From NCBI GenBank assembly GCA_937880075.1, contig CALFLM010000046.1:1-52247 (forward strand): a DNA stretch of 52,247 nucleotides, read 5' to 3'. Shown one piece after another: positions 17,708 through 26,171 of this stretch. The DNA is from an uncultured Romboutsia sp. Its GTDB lineage: Bacteria > Bacillota > Clostridia > Peptostreptococcales > Peptostreptococcaceae. The translations under genes and the position numbers were made by a program. The stretch's first letter is position 1. Every line of letters starts with the position of its first letter. The notes under the pieces were generated by a model. It saw only the letters and a program-made list of their open reading frames with translations. It was not told the origin of the DNA and searched no databases.

Positions 17708-18713
17708 ACATAAGGCAATAATTAGTATTTTATTAGCTTTAATAATAATATGTATTGGAACTTCACTAGGAAGTTCCAATATTAATTTTTTAGATACATT
17801 ATCAATATTAGCAAATAAAATACTACACATTCCATTAAGAGAGGGATTAGAAGTTAAAAATATTGGGATTGTTTGGAAGTTGAGGTTACCTAGAGTATTG
17901 CTTGCATTTTTTGTTGGAGGATGTCTAGCTACAAGTGGTGCGGTGGTTCAATCTATTTTGAAAAATCAACTAGCATCACCATATACCTTAGGTGTATCAT
18001 CAGGGGCATCTTTAGGTGCAGGATTAATTATAGTAACTGGAGTATCTATACCTATGATTGGAAGTTTTACCCTTCCATTAGTAGGTTTTTTATTTGCTTT
18101 AGCAACAGTATATGTTGTTATAATTTTTTCTTCTACAATAGATAGAACTATGTCAAATAATACAATTATATTATCAGGAATGGTATTTTCATTATTTCTA
18201 AATGCAATACTTACAACACTTACTGCACTATTTTCAGAAGATATGAAAAGTATAACTCTTTGGCAGATGGGAAGTTTTTCTATGAAGGGATGGAGTTATG
18301 TACACCTTATACTTCCGTTTATAATAATAGGTATGTTAGGAGTAATGAGATTTACTAGAGAAATGGATATAATGACATTTGGTGAAGAACAAGCAAAAGC
18401 GACAGGTGTAGATGTATCAAGAATAAAAAGAAATCTTTTTATTTTTTCTACCGTATTAACTGGTGGAGCAATATCTTTAAGTGGAACCATAGGATTTATA
18501 GATCTAATTGCACCTCATGTTGTTAGACGTATATTCGGATCAAAACATAAATATGTAATACCAATATCATTTGTATTTGGAGGATGCTTAATGGTTATAT
18601 CAGATTTAATTGCTAGAACTGTAGTTGTTCCATCAGAACTGCCAGTAGGTGCAGTAACAGCATTAATTGGAGCTCCATTCTTTGCATATATCTATTTTAA
18701 AAATAAAAGGTGA
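17697..18713 (+). CDS. FecCD-family ABC permease
   Basis: This encodes 338 residues and starts 11 bases before the end of the substrate-binding gene, which implies translational coupling. About ten membrane helices fit the BtuC/FecCD fold. Landmarks are WKLRLPRVLLAFFVGGCLAT near residue 60, SPYTLGVSSGASLGAGL, and a late GTIGFIDLIAPHVVRRIFG loop of the type that contacts the ATPase. One permease gene is present, so the transporter is presumably a homodimer of this subunit with two ATPases. The substrate class is iron complex or corrinoid and is not further resolved by sequence. Confidence 0.93.
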   Translation: MKNKHKAIISILLALIIICIGTSLGSSNINFLDTLSILANKILHIPLREGLEVKNIGIVWKLRLPRVLLAFFVGGCLATSGAVVQSILKNQLASPYTLGVSSGASLGAGLIIVTGVSIPMIGSFTLPLVGFLFALATVYVVIIFSSTIDRTMSNNTIILSGMVFSLFLNAILTTLTALFSEDMKSITLWQMGSFSMKGWSYVHLILPFIIIGMLGVMRFTREMDIMTFGEEQAKATGVDVSRIKRNLFIFSTVLTGGAISLSGTIGFIDLIAPHVVRRIFGSKHKYVIPISFVFGGCLMVISDLIARTVVVPSELPVGAVTALIGAPFFAYIYFKNKR

Positions 18714-18717
18714 CAGT

Positions 18718-19473
18718 ATGTTAAAAATAAAAGAACTTTATAGTGGTTATAATGGTGTAGATATAATAAAAAATGTGAACTTACAGGTAGATAAAGGTGA
18801 AATTTTATTTATAATAGGTCCTAATGGTTGCGGTAAAAGTACATTATTAAAAGCCATTGCAAATTTAATAGAATATAGAGGTATAATAAAGTTTGATGGT
18901 GTATATTCTAATACATATGAAAGAAAAAAGTTTGCACAAAAATTAGGTTTAATGAGTCAATTGTCAGAGATTAATTTTCCTTATACGGTTTATGAAACTG
19001 TATCTCTTGGGAGATATCCATATTTAAAAGGAGCCTTTAGCTCATTATCTAAGGAAGATGTAAAAATAATTCTAGATAGCATAGAAAAAGTTGGATTAAT
19101 GGAGTATAGAGATAAAATGATAACGGAATTATCCGGGGGGCAAATACAAAGAGTATTTTTAGCTAAATTGTTTGCTCAAAATCCAGATATAATACTTCTT
19201 GATGAGCCAACTAATCATCTAGATTTTAAATATCAAGTAGAATTATTAGAGCATGTAAAAAAATGGGCTAAAACTAATAAAAAAATTGTTATAGGTGTTT
19301 TACATGATTTAAATCTAGTGCATTACTTTGCTGATAAAGTTATTATGTTAGATAATGGTAATATTGTATCTGAAGGAACACCTATTAAAGTGCTTAATGA
19401 TGATAAGTTAAATACCGTATATGATGTAGATATAAAAAGTTTTATGAAAAATATATTAAATAAATGGGAATAA
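18718..19473 (+). CDS. ABC importer ATP-binding protein (FhuC/BtuD type)
   Basis: This encodes 251 residues. ATG at 18718 has AAAGGTGA at proper distance; the longer frame from 18667 lies inside the permease gene and has no such signal. Walker A is GPNGCGKST, the Q-loop follows in LGLMSQLSEINFPYT, the ABC signature is LSGGQIQRVFLAKL, Walker B is IILLDEPTNHLD and the switch His is in GVLHDLN. Length and the order of motifs match FecE/FhuC-type ATPases that power class II importers of iron complexes or vitamin B12. It is the last gene of the operon, five bases after the permease stop. Confidence 0.94.
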   Translation: MLKIKELYSGYNGVDIIKNVNLQVDKGEILFIIGPNGCGKSTLLKAIANLIEYRGIIKFDGVYSNTYERKKFAQKLGLMSQLSEINFPYTVYETVSLGRYPYLKGAFSSLSKEDVKIILDSIEKVGLMEYRDKMITELSGGQIQRVFLAKLFAQNPDIILLDEPTNHLDFKYQVELLEHVKKWAKTNKKIVIGVLHDLNLVHYFADKVIMLDNGNIVSEGTPIKVLNDDKLNTVYDVDIKSFMKNILNKWE

Positions 19474-19478
19474 ATAAT

Positions 19479-19527
19479 AAAGATTATAAATTGTAGAATG
19501 AAACTCTATAGTTTATAATCTTTATTT
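19479..19527 (+). terminator. Terminator of the FecCD-type ABC operon
   Basis: AAAGATTATAAA (19479-19490) pairs with TTTATAATCTTT (19512-19523), with an inner TAGA/TCTA pair. Confidence 0.7.
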
Positions 19528-19894
19528 TATAAATAGCAAAAATTAAAAATTATAAACTATATATAATGCTATTTTTTACGTATAATGAAATTATTAAATA
19601 AAATTTTGTTTTTAGAATTTTAATAATTTTAAATGTATAAAAATAATACTTTAATCATCTGATATGACAGAAGCTAATTTTTTATATTTAAATAAAGTAT
19701 ATATTTAAATATAATTATAGTTATAGATTTTAATACTTTAGGCTTCTCATTAGAAATTAATATGAAAATATAGGTTGTTTTTGAGGGGAAAAATGAATTT
19801 TATGTGAAATTTTTTCAATAGAATACTTATAGTATGGATAAGTTTTATATATTAATATATAATTTATTTATAGAAATATAGGAAAGGACGGAAT
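19528..19894. other. Gene-free AT-rich gap
   Basis: No coding frame or RNA gene is recognised. A weak inverted repeat, AATAGCA (19532-19538) with TGCTATT (19567-19573), could be a second terminator. The ribosome-binding site of the next gene (AGGAAAGGACGG) closes the gap. I could not place a convincing promoter. Confidence 0.4.
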
Positions 19895-21205
19895 ATGAAG
19901 AAATTGGATAATAAGGATAAAACATATTTAAATTATTCTACAAATGATGGAAAAAATACACAAGATGTTTTAAGAGATAAAATAACATTGAAACAAAAAT
20001 CAGTATGTGGTCATTGTGGAATTGAAAATAATGAAGGACTATACTGTAAATCTTGTGGGAAACTTTTATATGAGTTAGAACATTTAGAGAAAGGAAAAAA
20101 TATAAAAGCTTTTAATGTAAACATAAAGCCTATATTATTGACATCTGTAACTTCAGTTGCAATACTATTTTTAATCTCTTTAGGATTAAAATTATTAATG
20201 AGTTTTAGTCTTGGAAAATTAATAGACTTTGTAAATCCATTACACATAATATTGGGTATAAATTTAGGTACTATAAATTTAAATGCATCAACGATGATGA
20301 AGTCAGGAAGTGTTAGTATACATCTAGGAATGTTACTAATTGGGTTAATTCCTTTATTTGCACTTTCGCTATCTAATGCAATATTTATAAAAAATAAAAA
20401 TGCCCAAGATACTTTATATAATTCAGTAGGAGTTGGTGCAACATATGGACTTATGCTAGTAATAATAAGTATATTTTCATCTACATCATCTAGTATTTCA
20501 CAAATGATGGACTATGGTATAGCAGTTTCATATAGATATAAAATATTAGAGTTATTTTTAAATGGATTTATTTTAGGGTTTATATCCACGTACTTAATGG
20601 GATATAAGAAAAAATATTTTGGACAAAATATTTACTTAGATATACTTAAAAAAGCTGTAAATACTATATTAATTTTATATGTAGCAATATTTGTAATTCT
20701 TTTAGGTATTTCTATAGTTAATAATAGTTATTTATATGAACTGGGATTATATAATTATAGTAGAAATACTACTTTTATACTTAGTCAGTTATCATCATAT
20801 ATACTAGCATTTGCAAATATTGTACCTACAACAATAGGGAATAATAAATTATCAATTTTAAGTACAATAAATGGAGATTTATTATTTGATACAAAGTTAA
20901 TGCTTATATCTATAATATTATTATCATTATTAGTACTTATACTTACAGGATATAACCTAAGAAAGAAATTTAAAAATAACTCAGCTAACATAGTGTTGAT
21001 TTTTAGTATTTGTTATTCTACAATCGTTGCTATTTTATCATCATTTAGTATTATATATATAGGAGGAAATATATCTTTATTACAAATGAACAGCTATCCA
21101 GAAAATATATTCATGGGATCAGGTATACTTACTACACTGATAATATCTTTTATATATAGCTATATAATACTAAAAATAGGATATACATTAAGTGATTTTG
21201 AATAA
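19895..21205 (+). CDS. Zinc-ribbon membrane protein of unknown function
   Basis: This encodes 436 residues, ATG after AGGAAAGGACGG. Residues about 36-56 form a zinc ribbon with two CxxC pairs (VCGHCGIENNEGLYCKSCGK). A linker follows, then about nine hydrophobic segments from residue 78 to the end: a cytoplasmic metal-binding head on a polytopic membrane domain. Similar designs are common in Firmicutes (zinc_ribbon_2 fused to YIP1- or DUF-type membrane domains), and few have a known role. The next gene, 23 bases on, encodes a soluble protein with two zinc ribbons, so the two products may act together. No enzyme motif is visible. Confidence 0.75.
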   Translation: MKKLDNKDKTYLNYSTNDGKNTQDVLRDKITLKQKSVCGHCGIENNEGLYCKSCGKLLYELEHLEKGKNIKAFNVNIKPILLTSVTSVAILFLISLGLKLLMSFSLGKLIDFVNPLHIILGINLGTINLNASTMMKSGSVSIHLGMLLIGLIPLFALSLSNAIFIKNKNAQDTLYNSVGVGATYGLMLVIISIFSSTSSSISQMMDYGIAVSYRYKILELFLNGFILGFISTYLMGYKKKYFGQNIYLDILKKAVNTILILYVAIFVILLGISIVNNSYLYELGLYNYSRNTTFILSQLSSYILAFANIVPTTIGNNKLSILSTINGDLLFDTKLMLISIILLSLLVLILTGYNLRKKFKNNSANIVLIFSICYSTIVAILSSFSIIYIGGNISLLQMNSYPENIFMGSGILTTLIISFIYSYIILKIGYTLSDFE

Positions 21206-21228
21206 TCAGAAATGGAGAGTATGTTAAT

Positions 21229-21651
21229 ATGCAAAATATAAGTGATAAATTTTCAAGAAATAAAATAGAAAATGAAAAAAATGATATATATATAGAAATA
21301 GAGAATGCACAAATAAAAAAGGCTAATTTATTATTAGATATGGGTATAATGACATATGAAAAAATAAGAAATGAAATAATAATAGATGATAGCTTTGATA
21401 ATATATGCAATGAAATTCTAGAGATAGATAAGTTAATATATAATAATAATCTAAGAATAAAAAAATTAGAAGAAAATTCAAAAGAGATAATATGTGAGTG
21501 TGGAAGCACACTAAACTCTGAAAATAAGTTTTGTGGATCTTGTGGCAAGAAAGTAGAAATAGATGATAATTATTTAATTGAATGTACAAGATGTAATTCA
21601 TTAAATGAAGAAGACTCTAGTTACTGTGCTTGTTGTGGGATTAAATTATAA
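21229..21651 (+). CDS. Small protein with coiled coil and two zinc ribbons
   Basis: This encodes 140 residues, ATG 9 bases after TGGAGAG. The N-terminal 85 residues are charged and helical, likely a coiled coil. Two zinc ribbons follow: CECGSTLNSENKFCGSCGKK (about 88-107) and CTRCNSLNEEDSSYCACCG (about 119-137). Each has four Cys in CxC/CxxC spacing suitable for Zn2+. There is no membrane segment. It lies 23 bases after the zinc-ribbon membrane protein gene and ends at a clear terminator, so the pair forms a short operon. A partner or adaptor role is inference. Confidence 0.75.
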   Translation: MQNISDKFSRNKIENEKNDIYIEIENAQIKKANLLLDMGIMTYEKIRNEIIIDDSFDNICNEILEIDKLIYNNNLRIKKLEENSKEIICECGSTLNSENKFCGSCGKKVEIDDNYLIECTRCNSLNEEDSSYCACCGIKL

Positions 21652-21688
21652 TTTATCTTATAATATAATAATTACATTAAATTAAATC

Positions 21689-21727
21689 AAAAAAAGCTAT
21701 GTGCAAAATTTGTATATAGCTTTTTTA
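21689..21727 (+). terminator. Terminator of the zinc-ribbon gene pair
   Basis: AAAAAAGCTAT (from 21689) pairs with ATAGCTTTTTT (to 21727). The rest of the gap to 21998 holds the dispersed element at 21891 and a GC-richer stretch at 21835-21890 that I cannot assign. Confidence 0.8.
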
Positions 21728-21890
21728 TATACATTAAAATTATATTATAAAAATATATGAGGGTAATCTATCAATAGGTATATTAACCATTTTATAATCA
21801 TAAAAATATTATATTTTAAGCAACGTATTTATCCAAAGCTTGAGCGAAGATATATCGTTTGCGACATGAAAAAATAGCGTCCACACGTGG

Positions 21891-21917
21891 ATTAAGCTAA
21901 GCGAATTTTTTATAACT
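21891..21917 (+). repeat. Dispersed AGCGAATTTT element, copy 2
   Basis: ATTAAGCTAAGCGAATTTTT followed by TATAACT, nearly identical to copy 1 over the core. The preceding 70 bases (GAGCGAAG, CGTTTGCGAC, CCACACGTGG) are less AT-rich than the surroundings and may belong to a longer degraded element. Confidence 0.5.
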
Positions 21918-21998
21918 AACTTTAAACTTAATTTAATGAAAAAATTTTTTTTGTATGGTAAACTATAATATAGGATTTTAGATTTATGGAGGGAGAGT

Positions 21999-22853
21999 AT
22001 GGCAGAAAAGGTAGAGAAAAAATATAACAACTTAGAGGATACATTTAGTATAACTATGGAACTTCAAAGGCCTCTATTAAAAGATGAAGATGATGAAAAT
22101 GAAGAACAAATTAAACATAGAGAATATAGATTTAAGAAAAATATAAAAATTGGTTTATGTGTAGTAGTTGTAGTTTTTTTAGTAGGAATTATTAACTGGA
22201 TATTAACAGCTTATAAACCAGGTCAACTAGCACTAGATTCATTAGTTAGTGATAATAAGGTAGAAGTAACTGTAGATGGGAATATAACTTTTACTCCAAA
22301 AGGAAAAGAAGCAACTAAGGGATTTATATTGTATCCTGGAGCAAAAGTAGATGCTAAATCATATGCACCATTATGTAAGAAAGTAGCAGAAAATGGATAT
22401 GAGGTAATCATACTTGATATGCCTTTAAATTTTGCTATGATAGAACCCAACAAAGCTGAGAAAATTATGAAAGAACATGAGAATATAAAATCTTGGGTTG
22501 TAGGAGGGCACTCATTAGGAGGTGTTGTTGCATCTAGATTTGCAGCAAAGAATAAAAATGTAGATGGAGTAGTACTTCTTGCATCGTATCCTTCAAATGA
22601 TGATCTTAAACAATTAGGAAAAGAGGTAGTTTCTATATGGGGAAGCAAGGATGGAGTTGTAAACTTTGCTAATCTTATTAAATCAAAAGACAAATTACCA
22701 GAAGATACAACTTATGTAGAAATAGAAGGTGCAAATCATTCTCAGTTTGGTGATTATGGAAAGCAAAAAGGTGACTATGATGCATTAATAAGTGAAGAAA
22801 AACAACTAGATATTACATCAAATAGTATAGTTAAACTACTTGAAAATATATAA
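21999..22853 (+). CDS. Membrane-anchored alpha/beta hydrolase
   Basis: This encodes 284 residues, ATG after GGAGGGAGAG. Residues 1-46 are charged and cytoplasmic. One membrane helix follows (LCVVVVVFLVGIINWIL, about 51-67), so the catalytic part lies outside the cell. The hydrolase core (about 90-284) has the nucleophile elbow GGHSLGG with the Ser near residue 170, an Asp in WGSKDGVV and a His in EGANHSQFGDYG. These fit the Abhydrolase_5 group of esterase/lipase-like enzymes. The substrate is unknown. It is a single gene with its own terminator. Confidence 0.87.
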   Translation: MAEKVEKKYNNLEDTFSITMELQRPLLKDEDDENEEQIKHREYRFKKNIKIGLCVVVVVFLVGIINWILTAYKPGQLALDSLVSDNKVEVTVDGNITFTPKGKEATKGFILYPGAKVDAKSYAPLCKKVAENGYEVIILDMPLNFAMIEPNKAEKIMKEHENIKSWVVGGHSLGGVVASRFAAKNKNVDGVVLLASYPSNDDLKQLGKEVVSIWGSKDGVVNFANLIKSKDKLPEDTTYVEIEGANHSQFGDYGKQKGDYDALISEEKQLDITSNSIVKLLENI

Positions 22854-22889
22854 ATAACTAAGGCTACCAATTTGGTAGCCTTAGTTATT
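22854..22889. terminator. Bidirectional terminator
   Basis: AATAACTAAGGCTACCA pairs with TGGTAGCCTTAGTTATT around a 3-base centre, directly at the hydrolase stop codon. Confidence 0.88.
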
Positions 22890-22939
22890 TATATATTTTG
22901 ATAAATGGATATAATAAAAATGATTTTCTAATACGTTTT

Positions 22940-22962
22940 TTAAGTATAGCGAATTTTAAAAT
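22940..22962 (+). repeat. Dispersed AGCGAATTTT element, copy 3
   Basis: TTAAGTATAGCGAATTTTAA, with TTTT before it as in copy 1. It lies between convergent genes and runs into the 3-prime end of the flippase gene. Confidence 0.45.
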
Positions 22963-24527
22963 CTTTTATATATACTTAAATCATTCCATTCTACACATAT
23001 TGGTTCAGCCTTAAAGTCTTCAATAAACCAGGATATATCTTTTCTAGTTATACATCTAGATACTAGAAGTAACACAAAATATAATGCCATAGTTAATATT
23101 ATTTGAATAGAAATATGTAATTTAAAATTAGCGTAAGTTAGACAAGATTTTATACAGTAGCCAGCAAAAGTTATGCAAAATCCAGGTTTTAAGATCCAAT
23201 CTAATAGTTTAAATTGTATATTAGTAACCTTTAATAGCTTATGTATACTTAAAGAAGCGTTAAGAAGAGTTCCAGCAAATAGAACTATAATAAACCCTTC
23301 TATACCTTTTTTAGGGATTAAGTATAGTATTAAAAATATCCTTACAGCCATATCAATTAAGTTAAACTTTAATGTACTCATTTGATAATCTAGTGCATTT
23401 AAGCTTCCATCAACTATTCTGTCTAGATACATAAATGGTATAAGAGGTGCTAATATTTTCATCATTAACCCAACCTGAGTATCGTTATATATCGCTAATC
23501 CTAATTCATTATAAAATATCATGAATAATCCTGATGCAAATACGGCAATTAATAATGTAAATTTAAATACTTTAGATATTATATATATAACTCTTTTATG
23601 TTGATTAAGTGCATTTGCTTCAGCAATTTCAGGTATTATAAGGGTTGAAAATGACGCTAAAAATATTGATGGAAAATTTAAAATGGGTAGTGCCATTCCC
23701 TTTATCATACCAAATATAGATAATGATGAAGCTGTTGAAGAACCGTACCTTCTAAGTGCATCTGGTATTAGTAAGTCTTCAATAGTTCTAAGTCCTGTTT
23801 GGATATAAGAACTACACGCTATAGGGAAAGATATAGAGAAAATTTTTAAAAAGCTATATTTGCTATCTCTACTATATCCACTTTTATATCCAGATTTTTT
23901 TTCAAATAAAAATAGTATGTAAAAATAAATAGCAGAGGCTATATTACCAAGACTCATTCCAACTGCGATTAAAGCACAAGTAAAGTTTAGACCTTTAGGT
24001 AAATAGATTCCCATAAATGAAATAATAATTATCATCATTGTTCCAACTTCAACTATGTCAGAGGAAACACTTCTTATTATTTTTCTCATTCCATAAAAAT
24101 ATCCATGGAAGCAAGCGCTAACTCCTATAAATGGTAAGCTACAAGACAATATTTTTATAGGTATTATAGCTCTGGAATCACCTATCCATTTAAGGGCTAT
24201 TACATCTGCAAAATTATAAAATATTAAAAATGTTGCAGTACTAAAAAGTAAGCTATAAAGTATTGATTTTCTTAAAATAGATTTAATATTTTTTATATTA
24301 GATCTTCCAAGTTCTTCAGCTATAAGACGAGTAGTTGTGATTCTAATTCCTGATATAGCCAACGTGGTTGTCATTACATGTATGCTCATGATAAGTTGAT
24401 AAAGTCCCATACCTTCTGAACCTATTTTATTAGACAGATATACCCTAAATGACGTGCTTACAAATCCTATCATCATTGTTGTAAATGTCAAAATAAATGC
24501 ATTCATTATTAATTTTCTTCTCTTCAT
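22956..24527 (-). CDS. SpoVB/MurJ-like polysaccharide flippase
   Basis: This encodes 523 residues, ATG behind AGGAGAAAAAC. About fourteen membrane helices fit the MOP superfamily. The N-terminus (RKLIMNAFILTFTTMMIGFV, then GSEGMGLYQLIMSIH) and the block TTRLIAEELGR match stage V sporulation protein B and relatives, which help make the spore cortex or move lipid-linked sugars. Whether this copy is the sporulation SpoVB or another family member cannot be settled, since clostridia carry several. It is transcribed alone and divergently from the sugar ABC operon. Confidence 0.85.
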   Translation of the reverse strand: MKRRKLIMNAFILTFTTMMIGFVSTSFRVYLSNKIGSEGMGLYQLIMSIHVMTTTLAISGIRITTTRLIAEELGRSNIKNIKSILRKSILYSLLFSTATFLIFYNFADVIALKWIGDSRAIIPIKILSCSLPFIGVSACFHGYFYGMRKIIRSVSSDIVEVGTMMIIIISFMGIYLPKGLNFTCALIAVGMSLGNIASAIYFYILFLFEKKSGYKSGYSRDSKYSFLKIFSISFPIACSSYIQTGLRTIEDLLIPDALRRYGSSTASSLSIFGMIKGMALPILNFPSIFLASFSTLIIPEIAEANALNQHKRVIYIISKVFKFTLLIAVFASGLFMIFYNELGLAIYNDTQVGLMMKILAPLIPFMYLDRIVDGSLNALDYQMSTLKFNLIDMAVRIFLILYLIPKKGIEGFIIVLFAGTLLNASLSIHKLLKVTNIQFKLLDWILKPGFCITFAGYCIKSCLTYANFKLHISIQIILTMALYFVLLLVSRCITRKDISWFIEDFKAEPICVEWNDLSIYKRF

Positions 24528-24693
24528 AGTTTTTCTCCTAATATAAATTGTTTAAATATATAGCATGTTCATATATATGAAAAAAAGTTACTAAATATTA
24601 TCTAAATAAAGATTTTCAAAGATTTAAAAAATTCACCAAAGATTTAAAATTTATAGATAGTATAACCTTTGAAATATAGCTAAAATATTTTAG

Positions 24694-24705
24694 ATAAACG
24701 ATTGC
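24694..24705. promoter_or_regulatory. Candidate LacI/MalR operator O1
   Basis: ATAAACGATTGC matches the perfect site O2 at 9 of 12 positions, with an intact right half. It abuts and overlaps the -35 box of the sugar operon promoter. Its centre is 53 bases from that of O2, about five helical turns. Confidence 0.55.
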
Positions 24706-24731
24706 ATGCATAATATACATTGTGCTACTAT
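24702..24731 (+). promoter_or_regulatory. Promoter of the sugar ABC operon
   Basis: TTGCAT (24702-24707), 18 bases, TACTAT (24726-24731). The predicted start near 24738 lies between the two operators. Confidence 0.55.
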
Positions 24732-24746
24732 AAAAATATAAACAGT

Positions 24747-24758
24747 GCAATCGATTGC
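24747..24758. promoter_or_regulatory. LacI/MalR-type operator O2
   Basis: GCAATCGATTGC is a perfect 12-bp palindrome with the central CG typical of LacI-family sites, and close to the MalR pattern GCAANCGNTTGC. It lies about 10 bases past the predicted transcription start, a repressing position. The likely ligand is the regulator encoded at 28082-29083. Confidence 0.75.
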
Positions 24759-24783
24759 TCTGAAAAGAATAGGGGGATTAAAA

Positions 24784-26103
24784 ATGGGGTTAAAAAGAAT
24801 TTTAAGTTTATTAACTGTAACAGTATTAGTAGGTACAAGTGTAGTGGGATGCAGTAGCTCAAATGGAGGCGATAGTTCAGGGGATGCTTCAGGAGACAAG
24901 GTTGTAGTAGACATATTCCAATTTAAAGTAGAGGCTAAAGATGCACTTGAAAAAGCCGCAAAAGTTTATGAGGAGAAAAATCCTAATATAGATATAAATA
25001 TAGAGACTGTAGGAGGGGGAAATGACTATGGTGCTGCATTAAGATCTAAATTCCAATCAGGTCAAGAACCTACTATATTTAACATTGGTGGACCACAGGA
25101 TATAAAAGATTGGGAATCTAAATTAGAGGATTTATCAGATCAACCTTGGGTTGATGAGGCATTTGATACTACATTAGGTTCAGTAACGACTGATGAAGGT
25201 ATATTTGGTATGCCTTTTAACCAAGAAGGATATGGATTTATATATAATAAAGAAATATTTAAAAAAGCAGGTATTGACCCAACAACTATAACTTCTTATG
25301 AAGCATTAGAAAATGCAGTTAAGACATTAGATTCTAAAAAAGATGAATTAGGGATTGAAGCAGTATTTGCAGTTCCAGGAAAAGAAAAATGGGTAACAGG
25401 GCTTCATTTACTAAATGTTGCGTTAGGAAACGAATTTGAAAGTGGAAAGCAAGCATATGAAGCTAAGAGCTTAAACTTTACATACAATAAAGAACTAAAA
25501 GAATTACTAGATTTACAAGCTGATTATGCATTTATGCCAGATGGTAAAAAAGGATCTATAAATTCTGTTGACTATGCTATGCAAGTAGAGCAAAAATACT
25601 CAACTGGTAAAGTAGCTATGATTCAAATGGGTAACTGGGCATATGGAGGAATAGAAGGAGTAAATACTGATATAGCAGCCAACTCAGGAATATTACCAAT
25701 GCCACTTAAGGGAGTTAAGGAAGATTCTATACCGGTAGGTGTTCCAATGTATTGGTCTATAAATAAAGATGAATCAGATGCAGAAAAAGATGCAGCTAAA
25801 GATTTCTTAAACTGGTTATATACTTCTGATGAAGGTAAAGAAATGATAATAAATGACTTTAACTTTATACCAGCATTTAAAGGATATGAAAGTGATAAAT
25901 TACAACCAAAGGATCCATTATCAGCAGATGTACTAAATCATGCTAACAATGGAAAAACTATGCCATGGGTATTTATGGGATATCCAAGTGGATGGGGAGA
26001 AAATATTGTTGGTGCCGATATACAAAAATATTTAGATGGAAGTATGAGCTGGGAAGACTTAGTTAAAAATGCTCAAAAAACATGGGCTGAGGAAAGAGAA
26101 TAA
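24784..26103 (+). CDS. Sugar ABC importer substrate-binding lipoprotein
   Basis: This encodes 439 residues. ATG at 24784 is preceded by AGGGGG; the upstream in-frame start at 24745 lies in the operator. A lipoprotein signal ends in VGTSVVGC with Cys23 as lipid site, followed by a Ser/Gly-rich linker. The mature part is a family 1 solute-binding protein (SBP_bac_1): VDIFQFKVEAKDALEKAAKV, then PTIFNIGGPQDIKDW, GMPFNQEGYGFIYNKEIFKK and PVGVPMYWSINKDE. Such proteins bind oligosaccharides such as maltodextrin, raffinose or galactan fragments. Both permease genes follow, but no ATPase gene. Operators upstream point to LacI-type control. Confidence 0.92.
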   Translation: MGLKRILSLLTVTVLVGTSVVGCSSSNGGDSSGDASGDKVVVDIFQFKVEAKDALEKAAKVYEEKNPNIDINIETVGGGNDYGAALRSKFQSGQEPTIFNIGGPQDIKDWESKLEDLSDQPWVDEAFDTTLGSVTTDEGIFGMPFNQEGYGFIYNKEIFKKAGIDPTTITSYEALENAVKTLDSKKDELGIEAVFAVPGKEKWVTGLHLLNVALGNEFESGKQAYEAKSLNFTYNKELKELLDLQADYAFMPDGKKGSINSVDYAMQVEQKYSTGKVAMIQMGNWAYGGIEGVNTDIAANSGILPMPLKGVKEDSIPVGVPMYWSINKDESDAEKDAAKDFLNWLYTSDEGKEMIINDFNFIPAFKGYESDKLQPKDPLSADVLNHANNGKTMPWVFMGYPSGWGENIVGADIQKYLDGSMSWEDLVKNAQKTWAEERE

Positions 26104-26122
26104 TATAATTAATATTTAAAAT

Positions 26123-26146
26123 AGGAAAGTACACTTGTACTTTCCT
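26123..26146 (+). other. Intercistronic hairpin after the sugar-binding gene
   Basis: AGGAAAGTAC pairs perfectly with GTACTTTCCT around a 4-base loop. No long T-run follows, only TATAATTTT. It probably protects the upstream message or partly terminates, so that more binding protein than permease is made. Confidence 0.65.
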
Positions 26147-26171
26147 ATAATTTTAAAGGGGGGAATAATTT

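Noticed and set aside
18667..18717. Seventeen-codon extension of the FhuC-like ATPase
   Set aside because: It lies within the permease gene without a ribosome-binding site. ATG at 18718 follows AAAGGTGA and starts in register with the family.
22223..22693. A 156-residue minus-strand open frame inside the hydrolase gene
   Set aside because: It is the complement of a well-supported alpha/beta hydrolase with full catalytic motifs.
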